Position numbers and translations under genes: made by a program. DNA of 64,000 bases, from the NCBI RefSeq assembly GCF_030541005.1, contig NZ_JASSVM010000008.1, positions 62,001 through 126,000 of the forward strand, written 5' to 3'. This DNA is from Marinobacter sp. SS5-14b. GTDB lineage: Bacteria; Pseudomonadota; Gammaproteobacteria; Pseudomonadales; Oleiphilaceae. This document shows, piece after piece, positions 9,458 to 18,148 of the stretch (position 1 is the first letter of the stretch; each line of letters begins with the position of its first letter). A model generated the notes under the pieces. The model did not search any database. It had not been told where the DNA came from and worked only from the letters and a program-made list of their open reading frames with translations.

Positions 9458-9814
9458 CTATTTTCGTTTCATGGGCGGGATCTTTGAACAGCAAAACGGA
9501 TCAAGTTTGGCATTGGCACGTACGTTATCATCTGTAAACCGGTACCACGCCAGTTTCCGTTTAGTCCACCACCCCCCCTTCAACCGACCGCCATGTGCTT
9601 CAATCGCCTCCAGCAACTCATCGGTGGACCAATGGGTTCCATCGAAGGTGACTTGCAGTTGGTTATTTGCCTTGCGTTCGGCAAAATCTACACAGGGATG
9701 ATGGTTGAGTTCGTGAATAAAATCAAACCATTCGCCCTCTTCAATACCTTCAACGGCAAGTTTTCGGCGCAGCAGAAACTGCTCTTGGTTCGATGCTTTG
9801 TGTGCTTTAGTCAT
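9458..9814 (-). CDS. Small protein of unknown function with a possible metal-site Cys-Cys
   Basis: 118 soluble residues, start ATG 9814 preceded by AGAGG. The middle (HHPCVDFAERKANNQLQVTF, then WSTDELLEAIEAHGG) has the beta-alpha-beta rhythm of heavy-metal-associated domains, where a short strand and a DELLEAIEAxG helix follow a metal loop. The canonical CxxC is absent; single Cys at HHPCVD and a CC pair at DPFCCSK near the end remain. It sits between copB and the APC permease, so a metal-related function is likely. I cannot name the family. Confidence 0.55.
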   Translation of the reverse strand: MTKAHKASNQEQFLLRRKLAVEGIEEGEWFDFIHELNHHPCVDFAERKANNQLQVTFDGTHWSTDELLEAIEAHGGRLKGGWWTKRKLAWYRFTDDNVRANAKLDPFCCSKIPPMKRK

Positions 9815-9922
9815 GGGAGAAACCTCTTAGCCTTATCATCTCCCCTCTATGACAACATGCGGACCTGAACTGCGACTGAAAATCAGTGAGGGCTTTCGAT
9901 GAAATTGATGTACATCAAAAAG

Positions 9923-9945
9923 AGAGCCAGGACAAAACCTGGCTC
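9923..9945 (-). terminator. Probable rho-independent terminator after copB
   Basis: On the minus strand GAGCCAGG pairs with CCTGGCTC across a 6-base loop, followed by TCTTTTT. It stands 11 bp beyond the copB stop and would end the cupredoxin-copA-copB transcript, separating it from the unknown gene downstream. Confidence 0.75.
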
Positions 9946-9955
9946 GTTATCCCAA

Positions 9956-10705
9956 TCAGAACGCGATGCGGGCACCGATGACGGCAAACCAGTCTTCTGT
10001 ACCGCCGCCTTCGGCTTTAGCGAGATCTGCGGTATCACCGTACTTGCGCTCATGCACCACGCCCACGTAAGGCGAGAATGCGCGATCGATCAGATCATAG
10101 CGTAACCGGAGCCCAGTTTCGGTGGAAACCAAGCCTTTACCCACGCCAACTTCCTCGTCCTCGCTGAATGCTACCGTTGCATCCAGCGTCGCAGACAGGA
10201 TCCAGTAGTTAGTGAACAGCAGCTCGTATTCCGCGTCGATTTCGGCAGACGAATCACCATCCTTGCTAACATACAGGTTGGCATCGACCTCAAACCATTG
10301 CGGGGCAAGCCCAGCGACACCCAGCACGGCATAAGTGCGATCCGGCCCTTCAGGGGTGTCGAAGCGAACACCCGCTTTGGCGTCGAAGAACTTGGAGATG
10401 GGGATCTGGCCGACCAACTGGTTTTCCAGTGTTTCGTAGGCCTGTTCCTCTATCTCGTATTCCCCGGTTGTGAGCAGCCGGACTTTGAACTCGTCGGTGC
10501 CATAGAAGGCATCCGCATTCCAGACGCCCAGTTCCTCATCATCATCGCTGTATCGGTACTCAAACTCCTCAAATTGAACACCCCAGGCTGTGAGCGGTTG
10601 TTTACGAGCGGTGGTATCGGAAATCATTTCCTGAGCTATCACCGTCGTTGAGAAACCAATAGAGGCAAGGAAACTGACTGCGGCAAGTGATCGAATACAG
10701 CTCAT
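9956..10705 (-). CDS. copB: Copper resistance outer-membrane protein CopB
   Basis: 249 residues with a Sec signal peptide (cut near VIAQ). The rest is an alternating beta pattern ending in AVIGARIAF, a terminal-Phe outer-membrane strand. Segments such as EFEYRYSDDDEELG, TDEFKVRLLTTGEYE and FSPYVGVVHERKYGDTADLA match the CopB family. The long Met/His-rich N-terminal region seen in Pseudomonas CopB is missing. The start overlaps the copA stop as ATGA, with GGAGGTGAGG upstream. CopB works with CopA in periplasmic copper sequestration or export. Confidence 0.88.
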   Translation of the reverse strand: MSCIRSLAAVSFLASIGFSTTVIAQEMISDTTARKQPLTAWGVQFEEFEYRYSDDDEELGVWNADAFYGTDEFKVRLLTTGEYEIEEQAYETLENQLVGQIPISKFFDAKAGVRFDTPEGPDRTYAVLGVAGLAPQWFEVDANLYVSKDGDSSAEIDAEYELLFTNYWILSATLDATVAFSEDEEVGVGKGLVSTETGLRLRYDLIDRAFSPYVGVVHERKYGDTADLAKAEGGGTEDWFAVIGARIAF

Positions 10706-12483
10706 GCCTCACCTCCATCTTCAGCAACAACGCCTGTCTTGGCCTGCGTGGACTCAGGGCCACCCTCAACAATCACCTTGCGGAACATCCCGGCAGCCGC
10801 ATGGTAAGAAAGATGGCAATGGAACGCCCATTGGCCTGGCTCGTCAACCTCGGTTTCCATGTACACCGTAGTGCCCGGGTTCACGCTAACGGTGTGTTTG
10901 ATCGGGTTCCACTGACCTGCGCCAACATCAAGGATGGACCACATACCGTGCAGGTGCATGGGATGAGTCATCATGGTTTCGTTCACAAACTTGAAACGGA
11001 CCCGTTCACCATATTTGAGACGAATGGGATCCGCGTCTTCGTATTTAACACCGTTGATACTCCACGTGTAGCGCTCCATATTGCCGGTCAAACGAAGCTC
11101 GATCTCCCGAGTCGGTTCGCGGTCTTCGTACAACGGGTCCTGAGCCTTCAGATCAGAATAGGACAGGAACTTGCCACCATTGGCCGCCGTCGGCACAAGG
11201 CCACTGCCCTTGGCATAGAAGGGATCGCTGGGACCGCCTTTTCCCATCGCCATGGAACCATGGTCCATGCCGGACATGTCAGAGTGATCCATTCCTTTCA
11301 TGTTGGAGTGATCCATTCCTTTCATATTCGAATGGTCCATGCTGCCCATGTTTGAGTGGTCCATTCCGGACACACCTTCTGAGCTGCCCATATCCATGTT
11401 TCCATGATCCATGCCTGCCATGCTGCCATGGTCCATACCGGGCATACCGCCCATATCCGCCATGGTCAGTCGGGCAGCTTCACGCAGTTGCGGCACGGCC
11501 GCTTCCATACCCTCTTCGGGGGCCAGTGTTGCCCTCGCATAACCGGAACGCCCCATGGATTCGGCGAAAATGGTGTAAGCCTGCTCATCTTTGGGGCGCA
11601 CAATCACATCGTAGGTTTCCGCCACACCGATCCGGAACTCGTCCACACTAACCGGCTGAACGTTGTTGCCATCTGCCTGCACAACCGTCATGTCCAGACC
11701 GGGGATCCGGATATCAAAGTAAGTCATCGCCGAAGAGTTGATAAAACGCAGCCGAATGCGTTCGCCCGGCTCGAAGATCCCTGTCCAGTTTTGGCTTGGT
11801 CCTTTGCCGTTGATCAAGCCCGTAAAGCCATGGATATCCTCAACGTCCGCTTTCATCATCCGCATGCTACCCCAGGCCATACGGTCACTGACGGTGTTCA
11901 TCAGGCCATTTTTTGACACGTCCGAGAAAAACTCGCCCACAGTTTGCTGCTCACGGTTGTAATAATCCGACATCATTTTCAGGTTGCGCATGATGCGGTC
12001 ACCGGAATGGGGGTGTTTATCGGTCAGCTGCACCACGTATTCACGATCGTAGCGGAACGGTTCACGGCCCTCGGGCTCAATGACAATGGCGCCATAGGCT
12101 CCGTCTGGCTCCTGAAAACCAGAGTGGCTGTGGAACCAATAGGTGCCTGCTTGCTGGATAGGAAATTCATAGGTGAATGTTTCACCCGGCTTGATACCTG
12201 GAAAACTGATACCTGGCACACCATCCTGGTCGAAGGGAAGGATCAGTCCGTGCCAGTGGATCGAGGTCATCTCGTCCAGGTTGTTGGTTACGTTGATCCT
12301 GACATTTTCACCTTCCTTGAAGCGCATCACCGGTCCCGGAGATGCACCATTGTAGCCGATACCTTCTTTCACGAAATCGCCGGTATCAATTTTAACCCGG
12401 TCAACCGTCAGGCCGTATTCACCGGCCATGACCATGGCCGGCATCAGCAGGGTCAAAAGCCCTGTCAAAAGGCGTATCTTCAT
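10702..12483 (-). CDS. copA: Multicopper oxidase CopA, Sec-exported form
   Basis: 593 residues from the ATG at 12483, preceded by GGGAA; longer readings lack a signal peptide. The signal MKIRLLTGLLTLLMPAMVMA has no twin arginine, unlike usual CopA. Copper ligand motifs are all visible: HWHG and HSH near the N-terminus, then HPMHLHG and HCHLSYHAAAGM at the C-terminus. A Met/His/Asp-rich stretch lies between cupredoxin domains. The enzyme oxidises Cu(I) and binds excess copper in the periplasm. It is the middle gene of cupredoxin-copA-copB. Confidence 0.93.
   Translation of the reverse strand: MKIRLLTGLLTLLMPAMVMAGEYGLTVDRVKIDTGDFVKEGIGYNGASPGPVMRFKEGENVRINVTNNLDEMTSIHWHGLILPFDQDGVPGISFPGIKPGETFTYEFPIQQAGTYWFHSHSGFQEPDGAYGAIVIEPEGREPFRYDREYVVQLTDKHPHSGDRIMRNLKMMSDYYNREQQTVGEFFSDVSKNGLMNTVSDRMAWGSMRMMKADVEDIHGFTGLINGKGPSQNWTGIFEPGERIRLRFINSSAMTYFDIRIPGLDMTVVQADGNNVQPVSVDEFRIGVAETYDVIVRPKDEQAYTIFAESMGRSGYARATLAPEEGMEAAVPQLREAARLTMADMGGMPGMDHGSMAGMDHGNMDMGSSEGVSGMDHSNMGSMDHSNMKGMDHSNMKGMDHSDMSGMDHGSMAMGKGGPSDPFYAKGSGLVPTAANGGKFLSYSDLKAQDPLYEDREPTREIELRLTGNMERYTWSINGVKYEDADPIRLKYGERVRFKFVNETMMTHPMHLHGMWSILDVGAGQWNPIKHTVSVNPGTTVYMETEVDEPGQWAFHCHLSYHAAAGMFRKVIVEGGPESTQAKTGVVAEDGGEA
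11237..11463 (-). repeat. GMDHSNM-type tandem repeat inside copA
   Basis: About 75 residues of copA consist of near-repeats of GMDHSNM, GMDHGSM and SMDHSNM, read from PGMDHGSM to SMAMGKGG. The DNA has matching tandem units (for example catgttggagtgatccattcc next to an almost identical copy). These repeats bind Cu(I) through Met and His in related proteins. Their number is likely to vary between strains. Confidence 0.9.
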
Positions 12484-12570
12484 CTGTTTTATTCCCAACT
12501 GCACTTCATTGGAGCTAGGCTGGAAAGCCTTCACCAGCCCTTGCAATCGTGCGGCGCTCAGCACACTGTA

Positions 12571-13098
12571 TTATTCGAAATTTACGTCACCGTACATTCC
12601 TGACTGGTAATGGCCCGGCACGTTACAGGCAAATTCGATATTGCCTTTATCAGAGAACTTCCAGACAACTTCCTTGCTCTGCCCGGGTTCCAGTAAGACG
12701 CTGTTGGGATCGTCGTGTTTCATGGAATGACCATTGCCCATATCCATGTTCATCATGTCGTGGTTCAGCTTGCCGCCCTGAATCACGCCATGCTCAACCA
12801 TCATCATCATTTCTTTTTGATGGCTCTCGTGCATGGCGGGGGTGCCAATGTTGAACTCATGGACAAGACTGCCCTTATTCTCCACCACAAATCTCACGGT
12901 TTCACCAGGCTTCACAGTTATTTCTTCCGGCTCATAGTAGTTGTCGTACATTTCCACGGTGATGGTGCGAGCAACCTCGGAGGCCTTGCCGGGCTCTCCG
13001 CTGCTAGCCCCGTGCCCGCCACCGTGGGCTCCTGCTGCAAAAGCACCCGCTGACATTGAAAAGGCCACACCCGCTACCAACAACTTTGATACATTCAT
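12571..13098 (-). CDS. Periplasmic cupredoxin
   Basis: 175 residues from ATG 13098, chosen for AGGAGA seven bases upstream and because a signal peptide (MNVSKLLVAGVAFSMSAGAFA) then begins at residue 1. The fold is a plastocyanin/azurin-like cupredoxin: VRFVVENKGSLVHEFNIG supplies the first His ligand, and FACNVPGHYQSGMYG supplies Cys, His and Met. A Met/His-rich insertion (HESHQKEMMMM, MNMDMGNGHSMKHD) between them resembles periplasmic copper carriers. It probably ferries Cu to or from CopA. It is the first gene of the operon and is transcribed away from the two-component genes. Confidence 0.9.
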   Translation of the reverse strand: MNVSKLLVAGVAFSMSAGAFAAGAHGGGHGASSGEPGKASEVARTITVEMYDNYYEPEEITVKPGETVRFVVENKGSLVHEFNIGTPAMHESHQKEMMMMVEHGVIQGGKLNHDMMNMDMGNGHSMKHDDPNSVLLEPGQSKEVVWKFSDKGNIEFACNVPGHYQSGMYGDVNFE

Positions 13099-13146
13099 AC
13101 CATCTTCTCCTGTGAAATCGTTCAGCAACAATTAATTGTATTTTCA

Positions 13147-13270
13147 GGACACTTGATCAATGTCCAGAATCGTTACATAAGATCGCTTACCAACCTGAAT
13201 TCTTACTGAAAATTCAAAAAAATTTATTTAGGCTGAATTCAGGACTACTAAAGACATTACGTTGAATTCA
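13147..13270. promoter_or_regulatory. Divergent promoter region with repeated CTGAATTC-like sites
   Basis: Four related words are seen between the cupredoxin and response-regulator genes: CTGAATTC at 13195-13202, CTGAAAATTC at 13206-13215, CTGAATTCAG at 13233-13242 and TTGAATTCA at 13262-13270. A separate imperfect inverted repeat, GGACA-c-TTGATCAA-TGTCC, covers 13147-13165 on the cupredoxin side. Repeated sites at a divergent operon/regulator junction usually bind the adjacent response regulator. Which repeat is the true operator is not known. Confidence 0.55.
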
Positions 13271-13299
13271 CAGTCGCCGCTCAGCAAAAAGGAAAAAAA

Positions 13300-13965
13300 A
13301 TGCGTTTACTACTGGTTGAAGACGATCAGATGCTCTCAAACAGCCTTTTGCATCAACTTGAAAAATCGGGGTTCAGCGTGGACCCTGCGTATACGGCAAA
13401 AGAAGCAATAACTCTGGGTGAACAGGAAGATTATCGGGTCAGCATCTTGGATCTGGGGCTGCCCGACGGCAACGGTTTAGATGTTTTAAAAAAGTGGCGC
13501 GCAAAGAACATTGCCTTTCCCGTACTAATCCTGACAGCGCGAGATGACTGGCATGATAAAGTGGCTGGACTAAAGGCAGGGGCAGACGACTACCTCGCAA
13601 AACCTTTCCAGACCGAAGAGTTAATTGCACGGCTGAATGCTATTGTTCGCAGGAGCGAAGGGAGAACACATTCATTGGTTAAGGCAGGCCGCTTTGTGCT
13701 GGATGAAAATCGTCAATGCTTGTCGGTGGACGATGGAACTGAACATCCACTTACCGGCACAGAGTTTCGTCTTCTGCGCTGCCTGATGAGTAAGCCGGGC
13801 CATGTCTTTTCAAAAGACCAACTGCTAGAGCAGCTTTACAGTCTCGAAGATAGCCCAAGCGCGAACGTTATCGAGGCATATATTCGGAGGCTGCGAAGAC
13901 TGGTGGGAAATTCCACAATCTCAACCCGACGTGGCCAAGGCTATATGTTCAATGACAACGTTTAA
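13300..13965 (+). CDS. OmpR/PhoP-type response regulator next to copper genes
   Basis: 221 residues. The N-terminal receiver has the acidic pair VEDDQ, the phospho-acceptor in SILDLGLPDG, and LTARDDWHDKV plus GADDYLAKPF at the switch end. The C-terminal half is a winged helix ending RRGQGYMFNDNV. The WHDKVAGLKAGADDY stretch resembles PhoP-like regulators. AAAGGAAAAAAA precedes the start. It likely activates the divergent cupredoxin-copA-copB operon in response to copper, inferred from position. Confidence 0.88.
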   Translation: MRLLLVEDDQMLSNSLLHQLEKSGFSVDPAYTAKEAITLGEQEDYRVSILDLGLPDGNGLDVLKKWRAKNIAFPVLILTARDDWHDKVAGLKAGADDYLAKPFQTEELIARLNAIVRRSEGRTHSLVKAGRFVLDENRQCLSVDDGTEHPLTGTEFRLLRCLMSKPGHVFSKDQLLEQLYSLEDSPSANVIEAYIRRLRRLVGNSTISTRRGQGYMFNDNV

Positions 13966-15280
13966 GAAACCTGCCTCTGTAAAAGGCACCCTGCTTGTAA
14001 TACTGCTGCCCGCAGGTGTTGCCTTGATGGCAATAGCCTGGTTTGCACATGGTGCTCTGCTCGAAAGAATGTCCCGTGAATTTGTCACGGACAGGCTGAA
14101 AGAGGAGGTTTCGTTTTTAGAGCATCAGATTCGGGACAGTGACGGAGCCTTCGACGGACTCAAGACGGGCGATTACTTTCAGCGCGTATTCCACCATGCT
14201 TTTGTTCAACACTCCGATTCCAGGACCATCATTTCGCCAGAATCATGGAAACCGCTACTATCGCCGCTCATCAAATCGGAAAAAGAGGGCACGATTCGGG
14301 TCGAAAATTCTGAAATAGCAGGGGCCCCAACGGACATATTGGCATATCGGAGTTCCTTCATCGCAAACGAAAAACCGTTTGTTGTTATCGTTGCAGAAGA
14401 CCTCGGCGCATTGAAGAATAGCCAGGCAGAGCTACATGCATGGACGGCAATCGCATCTCTTTTACTTATCTCGCTATTGGTTTGTGCAATCTGGTTCGGA
14501 ATCAATCTATCCATGCATTCTGTCACACGACTCAAGGCGTCACTGAAAAGACTCCAGGATGGGAGCGTCTCGCGTATAGATATGACTGTCCCCGAGGAGT
14601 TCCACCCTCTCGTCGAACAGTTGAACCAGCTGCTTGACTCACTTGATCAACGATTGGAGCGCTCGAGGAATGCGCTGGCAAACCTATCCCACAGCGTTAA
14701 AACTCCGATTGCGTCTGTCCAACAAATTCTCAGCGACACTTCTACGCCGCTAGATAGCGAGTTAAGGCAGCAAATAGCTGCGCGTCTCGGGGATATTGAC
14801 AAACAACTTGAAGCTGAAATGCGCCGCAGCCGGTTTGCTGGGCCGCAGGTAGGAAAAAGCTGCTATCCAGTAGAAAAAGCACGGGACCTTCTGTGGATGA
14901 TGGGAAGACTATACCCGGCAAAATCATTTGAGTTATCAAGTTCTCTCCCAGAGAATAGCCGTTGGCCAATTGTAGAATACGACCTATCTGAAATACTGGG
15001 GATCGTGCTGGACAATGCGGGGAAGTGGTCACATAGAGAGGTGGAGCTAATATTGGAACAATGCGGCCCCTCAAAACGAATTGTCGTGACAGACGATGGT
15101 CCCGGCGTTGAGGAAGCTGAATTGAGCAAGCTTGGTCAACGAGGATTAAGGCTGGACGAACAGACTCCGGGCCACGGGCTCGGCCTTGCAATCGTTCAAG
15201 ACATTGTTAGCCGGTATGGTGGGAAGATCGTCTTTTCAAATCGCCCACGGGGTGGATTAAAGGTCACGATTGAATTTTGA
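13952..15280 (+). CDS. PhoQ-like sensor histidine kinase
   Basis: 442 residues from ATG 13952, which overlaps the response-regulator gene by 14 bp. One membrane helix lies near residues 14-36, a periplasmic sensor part of about 130 residues follows, and a second helix is at LLLISLLVCAIWFGINL. Then come HAMP, the H-box NLSHSVKTPIASV and a HATPase with DNAGKWS, DDGPGV and GHGLGLAI. The DNAGKW N-box is characteristic of the PhoQ branch rather than CusS. The periplasmic domain has no His/Met cluster, so how it senses metal is unclear. Confidence 0.87.
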   Translation: MTTFKKPASVKGTLLVILLPAGVALMAIAWFAHGALLERMSREFVTDRLKEEVSFLEHQIRDSDGAFDGLKTGDYFQRVFHHAFVQHSDSRTIISPESWKPLLSPLIKSEKEGTIRVENSEIAGAPTDILAYRSSFIANEKPFVVIVAEDLGALKNSQAELHAWTAIASLLLISLLVCAIWFGINLSMHSVTRLKASLKRLQDGSVSRIDMTVPEEFHPLVEQLNQLLDSLDQRLERSRNALANLSHSVKTPIASVQQILSDTSTPLDSELRQQIAARLGDIDKQLEAEMRRSRFAGPQVGKSCYPVEKARDLLWMMGRLYPAKSFELSSSLPENSRWPIVEYDLSEILGIVLDNAGKWSHREVELILEQCGPSKRIVVTDDGPGVEEAELSKLGQRGLRLDEQTPGHGLGLAIVQDIVSRYGGKIVFSNRPRGGLKVTIEF

Positions 15281-15291
15281 ATTCACGGAAG

Positions 15292-15891
15292 TTAAAGAGC
15301 GGGTTTGTCGCGTCTGAAAACTCTGACAACTCTACCCTTAGCAAGAACCAACGCAGTCAAACAAGTACGATTTGCCACATAACCGCACTGGCCTGACGGT
15401 GGCAACCATTCAGCGGGACCACGGGACCACATGCTCGATGTCGATCTCATTGCTGTTCTGGATGACTTTGCCTGTGAACGGACTGATTCAGCGGCCCGAA
15501 ACCACTCTGCAACGACGTTCATCTGCAAGCCGGACCTTGGTCGTGGATTGTGCAATCAATGCCTCAGTACGGCTGTCTTGACAATTTCCATCGGCGTCTT
15601 CCCAACCTTGCCCGAACGCAGACCGTTCGTAGCTTTGTAACTTGCCTTTCTGCTCTTGGACCTGTTGAACCGAGGCCAAAGAGACACCATCCGGAAGTTT
15701 ACCGCCTGAATCCAGGCAGGCATCAACAGAGTCGTAGGGTTGATATTTCTTGATTCGCTCATACCAACTTCCTTGCGGTGGATGGCAAAGGCCGCTGCTC
15801 GACTTTTTATATTGGAAGCATGAGCCGGAGCACTGATAAGACCTGCTACCACAAAAACGAAGAGGGGAAGGATTCTTAAAGCGCAAACCAT
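15292..15891 (-). pseudogene. Decayed secreted HNH endonuclease gene
   Basis: The ATG at 15891 opens a signal peptide (MVCALRILPLFVFVVAGL, cut near AHA). The frame then shifts; the next frame reads SVDACLDSGGKLPDG, AFGQGWEDADGNCQDSRTEA and RRCRVVSGR, a TGA replaces the expected Trp codon, and the frame goes on with SPFTGKVIQNSNEIDIEHVVPW. That holds the DIEHVVP core of HNH nucleases. Directly after, another frame gives PAEWLPPSGQCGYVANR, normally some 40 residues further on, so a deletion is likely. I see at least one frameshift, one nonsense change and one deletion. It is not expected to make active protein. Confidence 0.75.
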
Positions 15892-16165
15892 GATGTGTAA
15901 AGGCTCTCTCAAGTGTAAACTTACGGAAGGCTGCACACGTATGGTCCCTCGCAGCCTTACACTCCATGGACGATGCTTCACTCCTAGGAAGCGACAACGA
16001 TTGACCGAAGGTCGGTGTTTCCAGTTTGCAGCCCAAAGAGGCTGAGAAGTTTATTGACCATTTTCGATTGCAGCAAGCTGACGTAGGCCTCAGAGTAGAG
16101 CAGGCGACGCCTGCTTGGCTGCGTACTATCTTTAACGTGATTTGGACGGGAAAGATCGACTATCC

Positions 16166-16855
16166 ATGGCTATTAGCTTTTATGAAAAAGGGGAGCTGAC
16201 CTCTGGCTTCCACGGTTGGCGAGTTGTTGCCACCATCCGAGGCAAACGCTATCAGAAGTATTTCTCTCTTAAGAGGCCGAACAACAGAATTACTCAAGAA
16301 CTCTGGTACCAGTATCAAGAGACCAGGGCCAAGTACTATGAGGCCCGTTACATGGCCCGCTCCGCAGCACTTCAATATCTGGATTTCATTGGAAAAGACC
16401 ATCCCTCAACCCTCCCCTGTCGCGGTGTTGGCTTCCAGGGCATCACGCTTGGCATCGGAAGCGGGAAAAGTGCTGCACAGGAAACCTGCTATTTCTCCGT
16501 AAACAAACGAGGAGCTGCTAACAAATTCTACATAGATGAGCGGGCATCTCTATCTCAGGCCTGGGAGCATGCCGTAAAACATTGGGGAGAAGTCTTCAAT
16601 ATCCGACCCAAAGACGTAGCTAAAAAGCTCGAACAGGTTCCCAGTCCTGATCAGTTCAAATCGCTTCGAAAACAACTGAACAATCATGAGGGCTGCGACT
16701 ATCAAGCCAGCGTCCTCCATCATGTTTACGCCGAACAACGTAGCCAGCTGGAAAAACATAAGGCTAAGGCAACCACCAGAGGAAAGCTCAACGAGGATGA
16801 TCTTCTGGCAATGTACGCGAACCTAGAGCGCCAGGTGTCAGAGTTTCGGAATTAG
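16166..16855 (+). CDS. Protein of unknown function with an AP2-like N-terminal segment
   Basis: 229 residues from ATG 16166 (an upstream ATG at 16142 is possible; GGGAAAG lies near 16148). Residues about 10-35 read SGFHGWRVVATIRGKRYQKYFSL, the three-strand pattern of bacterial AP2/ERF-like DNA-binding domains known from homing nucleases and integrases. The C-terminal 90 residues are charged and helical. Genes of this size and look occur in accessory DNA. It converges on the small gene at 16858. No partner shows its role. Confidence 0.5.
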   Translation: MAISFYEKGELTSGFHGWRVVATIRGKRYQKYFSLKRPNNRITQELWYQYQETRAKYYEARYMARSAALQYLDFIGKDHPSTLPCRGVGFQGITLGIGSGKSAAQETCYFSVNKRGAANKFYIDERASLSQAWEHAVKHWGEVFNIRPKDVAKKLEQVPSPDQFKSLRKQLNNHEGCDYQASVLHHVYAEQRSQLEKHKAKATTRGKLNEDDLLAMYANLERQVSEFRN

Positions 16856-16857
16856 AT

Positions 16858-17157
16858 CTATTCAGTGTCTTGGCCGAAGGACCGGCCCAGCGCGTCCGGT
16901 TTAGACGAAAAAACCCTGACCATTGGCTGTCGTCCTTCCACGACGCCAACAATTCTGTCATATCCGATGAAAGCCCCTACCATGTAGACACCGGGGCCAA
17001 GCCGTTTGTAGGGCTCAAGAATCATCGTTCGCCAAGCTTCGATATCCAATAGAACCGACTTTAACTCTGGAACTAATCGTAGAATCCTGCGGTCCGCCAC
17101 GCCGAGCCAATGAGAAAGCTCAATATTATCTTCTGTAACGATGCCGACGGTTTCCAT
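16858..17157 (-). CDS. Hypothetical small protein, possibly a fragment
   Basis: 99 residues with reasonable composition (VADRRILRLVPELKSVLLDIEAW, then VYMVGAFIGYDRIVGVVEG), suggesting it was coding. No convincing ribosome-binding site precedes ATG 17157, and no known domain is seen. It ends 2 bp from the convergent AP2-like gene. It may be a remnant in this decaying region. Confidence 0.35.
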   Translation of the reverse strand: METVGIVTEDNIELSHWLGVADRRILRLVPELKSVLLDIEAWRTMILEPYKRLGPGVYMVGAFIGYDRIVGVVEGRQPMVRVFSSKPDALGRSFGQDTE

Positions 17158-17830
17158 TGACGCAAACGCTTGAAGGGTGGCGTAGTCATATTGTGTCGGC
17201 GACGAAACTCCGTCCTCAGCTCGCTAATCCCGTTCACGTGGATTTCCAACTAGTAAGGTCAGATGGCAAATACCGTAACCTTTCCAAAGGCAATGCGGAC
17301 AGTAACCGATGCTCATTGAGAGTGATGGAACACCTCTGACCCAAAACTGTATATTCGAACATTATTCTGATAATCCTGATTGACTAGGTCAAGATTGGGT
17401 CGATCAAAGGGTGCGAATTGTCACAAGCGGGGGTGGTGCCAAGTCTCTCCTTGGCGCGTCACACCACTGGGCAGATGTCGCGTTTGCCTAGCATCCGTGC
17501 CGGCGTTGAGTCCCGGTCGTCCTGACCAGCTGACTCGGCCCCAACCCTATCATTGTCAATGCAGGATTCGTGTGAGATATATCTTAAAGCTGCGTAGGAT
17601 CCTGAATTGGGCGTGGCGGCGACTGTCCGACCAGGGATGAGGAGGATTAACAATCAACCTGTTTCGCAAGGTAGGCTCTACCGACCTTCTTTGCATATCG
17701 AGTCTAATCTACCGACATATGCCTGAAGTCGTTAATTGAGAAAGACTCAGAAACAAGTTTAAACAATGAATCAGCCAACTGGTCATGCCGCTATAGCGTG
17801 GTCGGAAATTGACACAACAAATTATCCTGT

Positions 17831-17849
17831 GGTCGCAAAGCGGACATTC
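17831..17849 (+). repeat. Dispersed GGTCGCAAAGCG repeat, copy 1
   Basis: Reads GGTCGCAAAGCGGACATTC. Nearly identical words occur at 58192 and 59877. In one frame all encode VAKRTF. Each lies in DNA otherwise lacking intact genes. Confidence 0.7.
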
Positions 17850-18044
17850 AGAATGTATCAAGTTTATGAAAAATTATGGGATTCGAAGCAGCATAATTGA
17901 GTACTACAAGGCCAACCGCCCGCGATTCTCGTCTAGTAAGGGTGCTGACGAGTGATACCTACCCGCACAAAGATGACGCTCAGACCTGGCGCAACGACTG
18001 ATCTCTGGATAGAACTCTGAAGCCCTCTGCTCAACCCAACAAGG

Positions 18045-18049
18045 ATAGG
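18045..18049. repeat. Target-site duplication ATAGG, left copy
   Basis: ATAGG directly precedes the left inverted repeat of the IS21-family element; the same five bases follow the right end at 20687-20691. Confidence 0.8.
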
Positions 18050-18098
18050 TGCGTATTCCGGCGAACGTGAACACCCATACCGGTTGAACGTGAACACC
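18050..18098 (+). repeat. Left terminal inverted repeat of the IS21 element
   Basis: Starts TGCGTATTCCGGCGAACG and contains two GAACGTGAACACC units spaced by about 21 bp. It mirrors the right end at 20637-20686. Confidence 0.8.
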
Positions 18099-18148
18099 AT
18101 TTTTCTTAACGCATCACCCACCGGAGTTTTTACTCCGGGTGTTCACGT

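Larger units (their letters stand above)
17158..18049. other. Gene-poor stretch up to the insertion sequence
   Basis: No supported gene is visible in these roughly 890 bp. The only notable item is a 44-codon ORF at 17766-17900 (+) that contains the VAKRTFR word shared with two other sites in the window. The rest lacks long frames or ribosome-binding sites and looks like decayed DNA. Confidence 0.6.
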
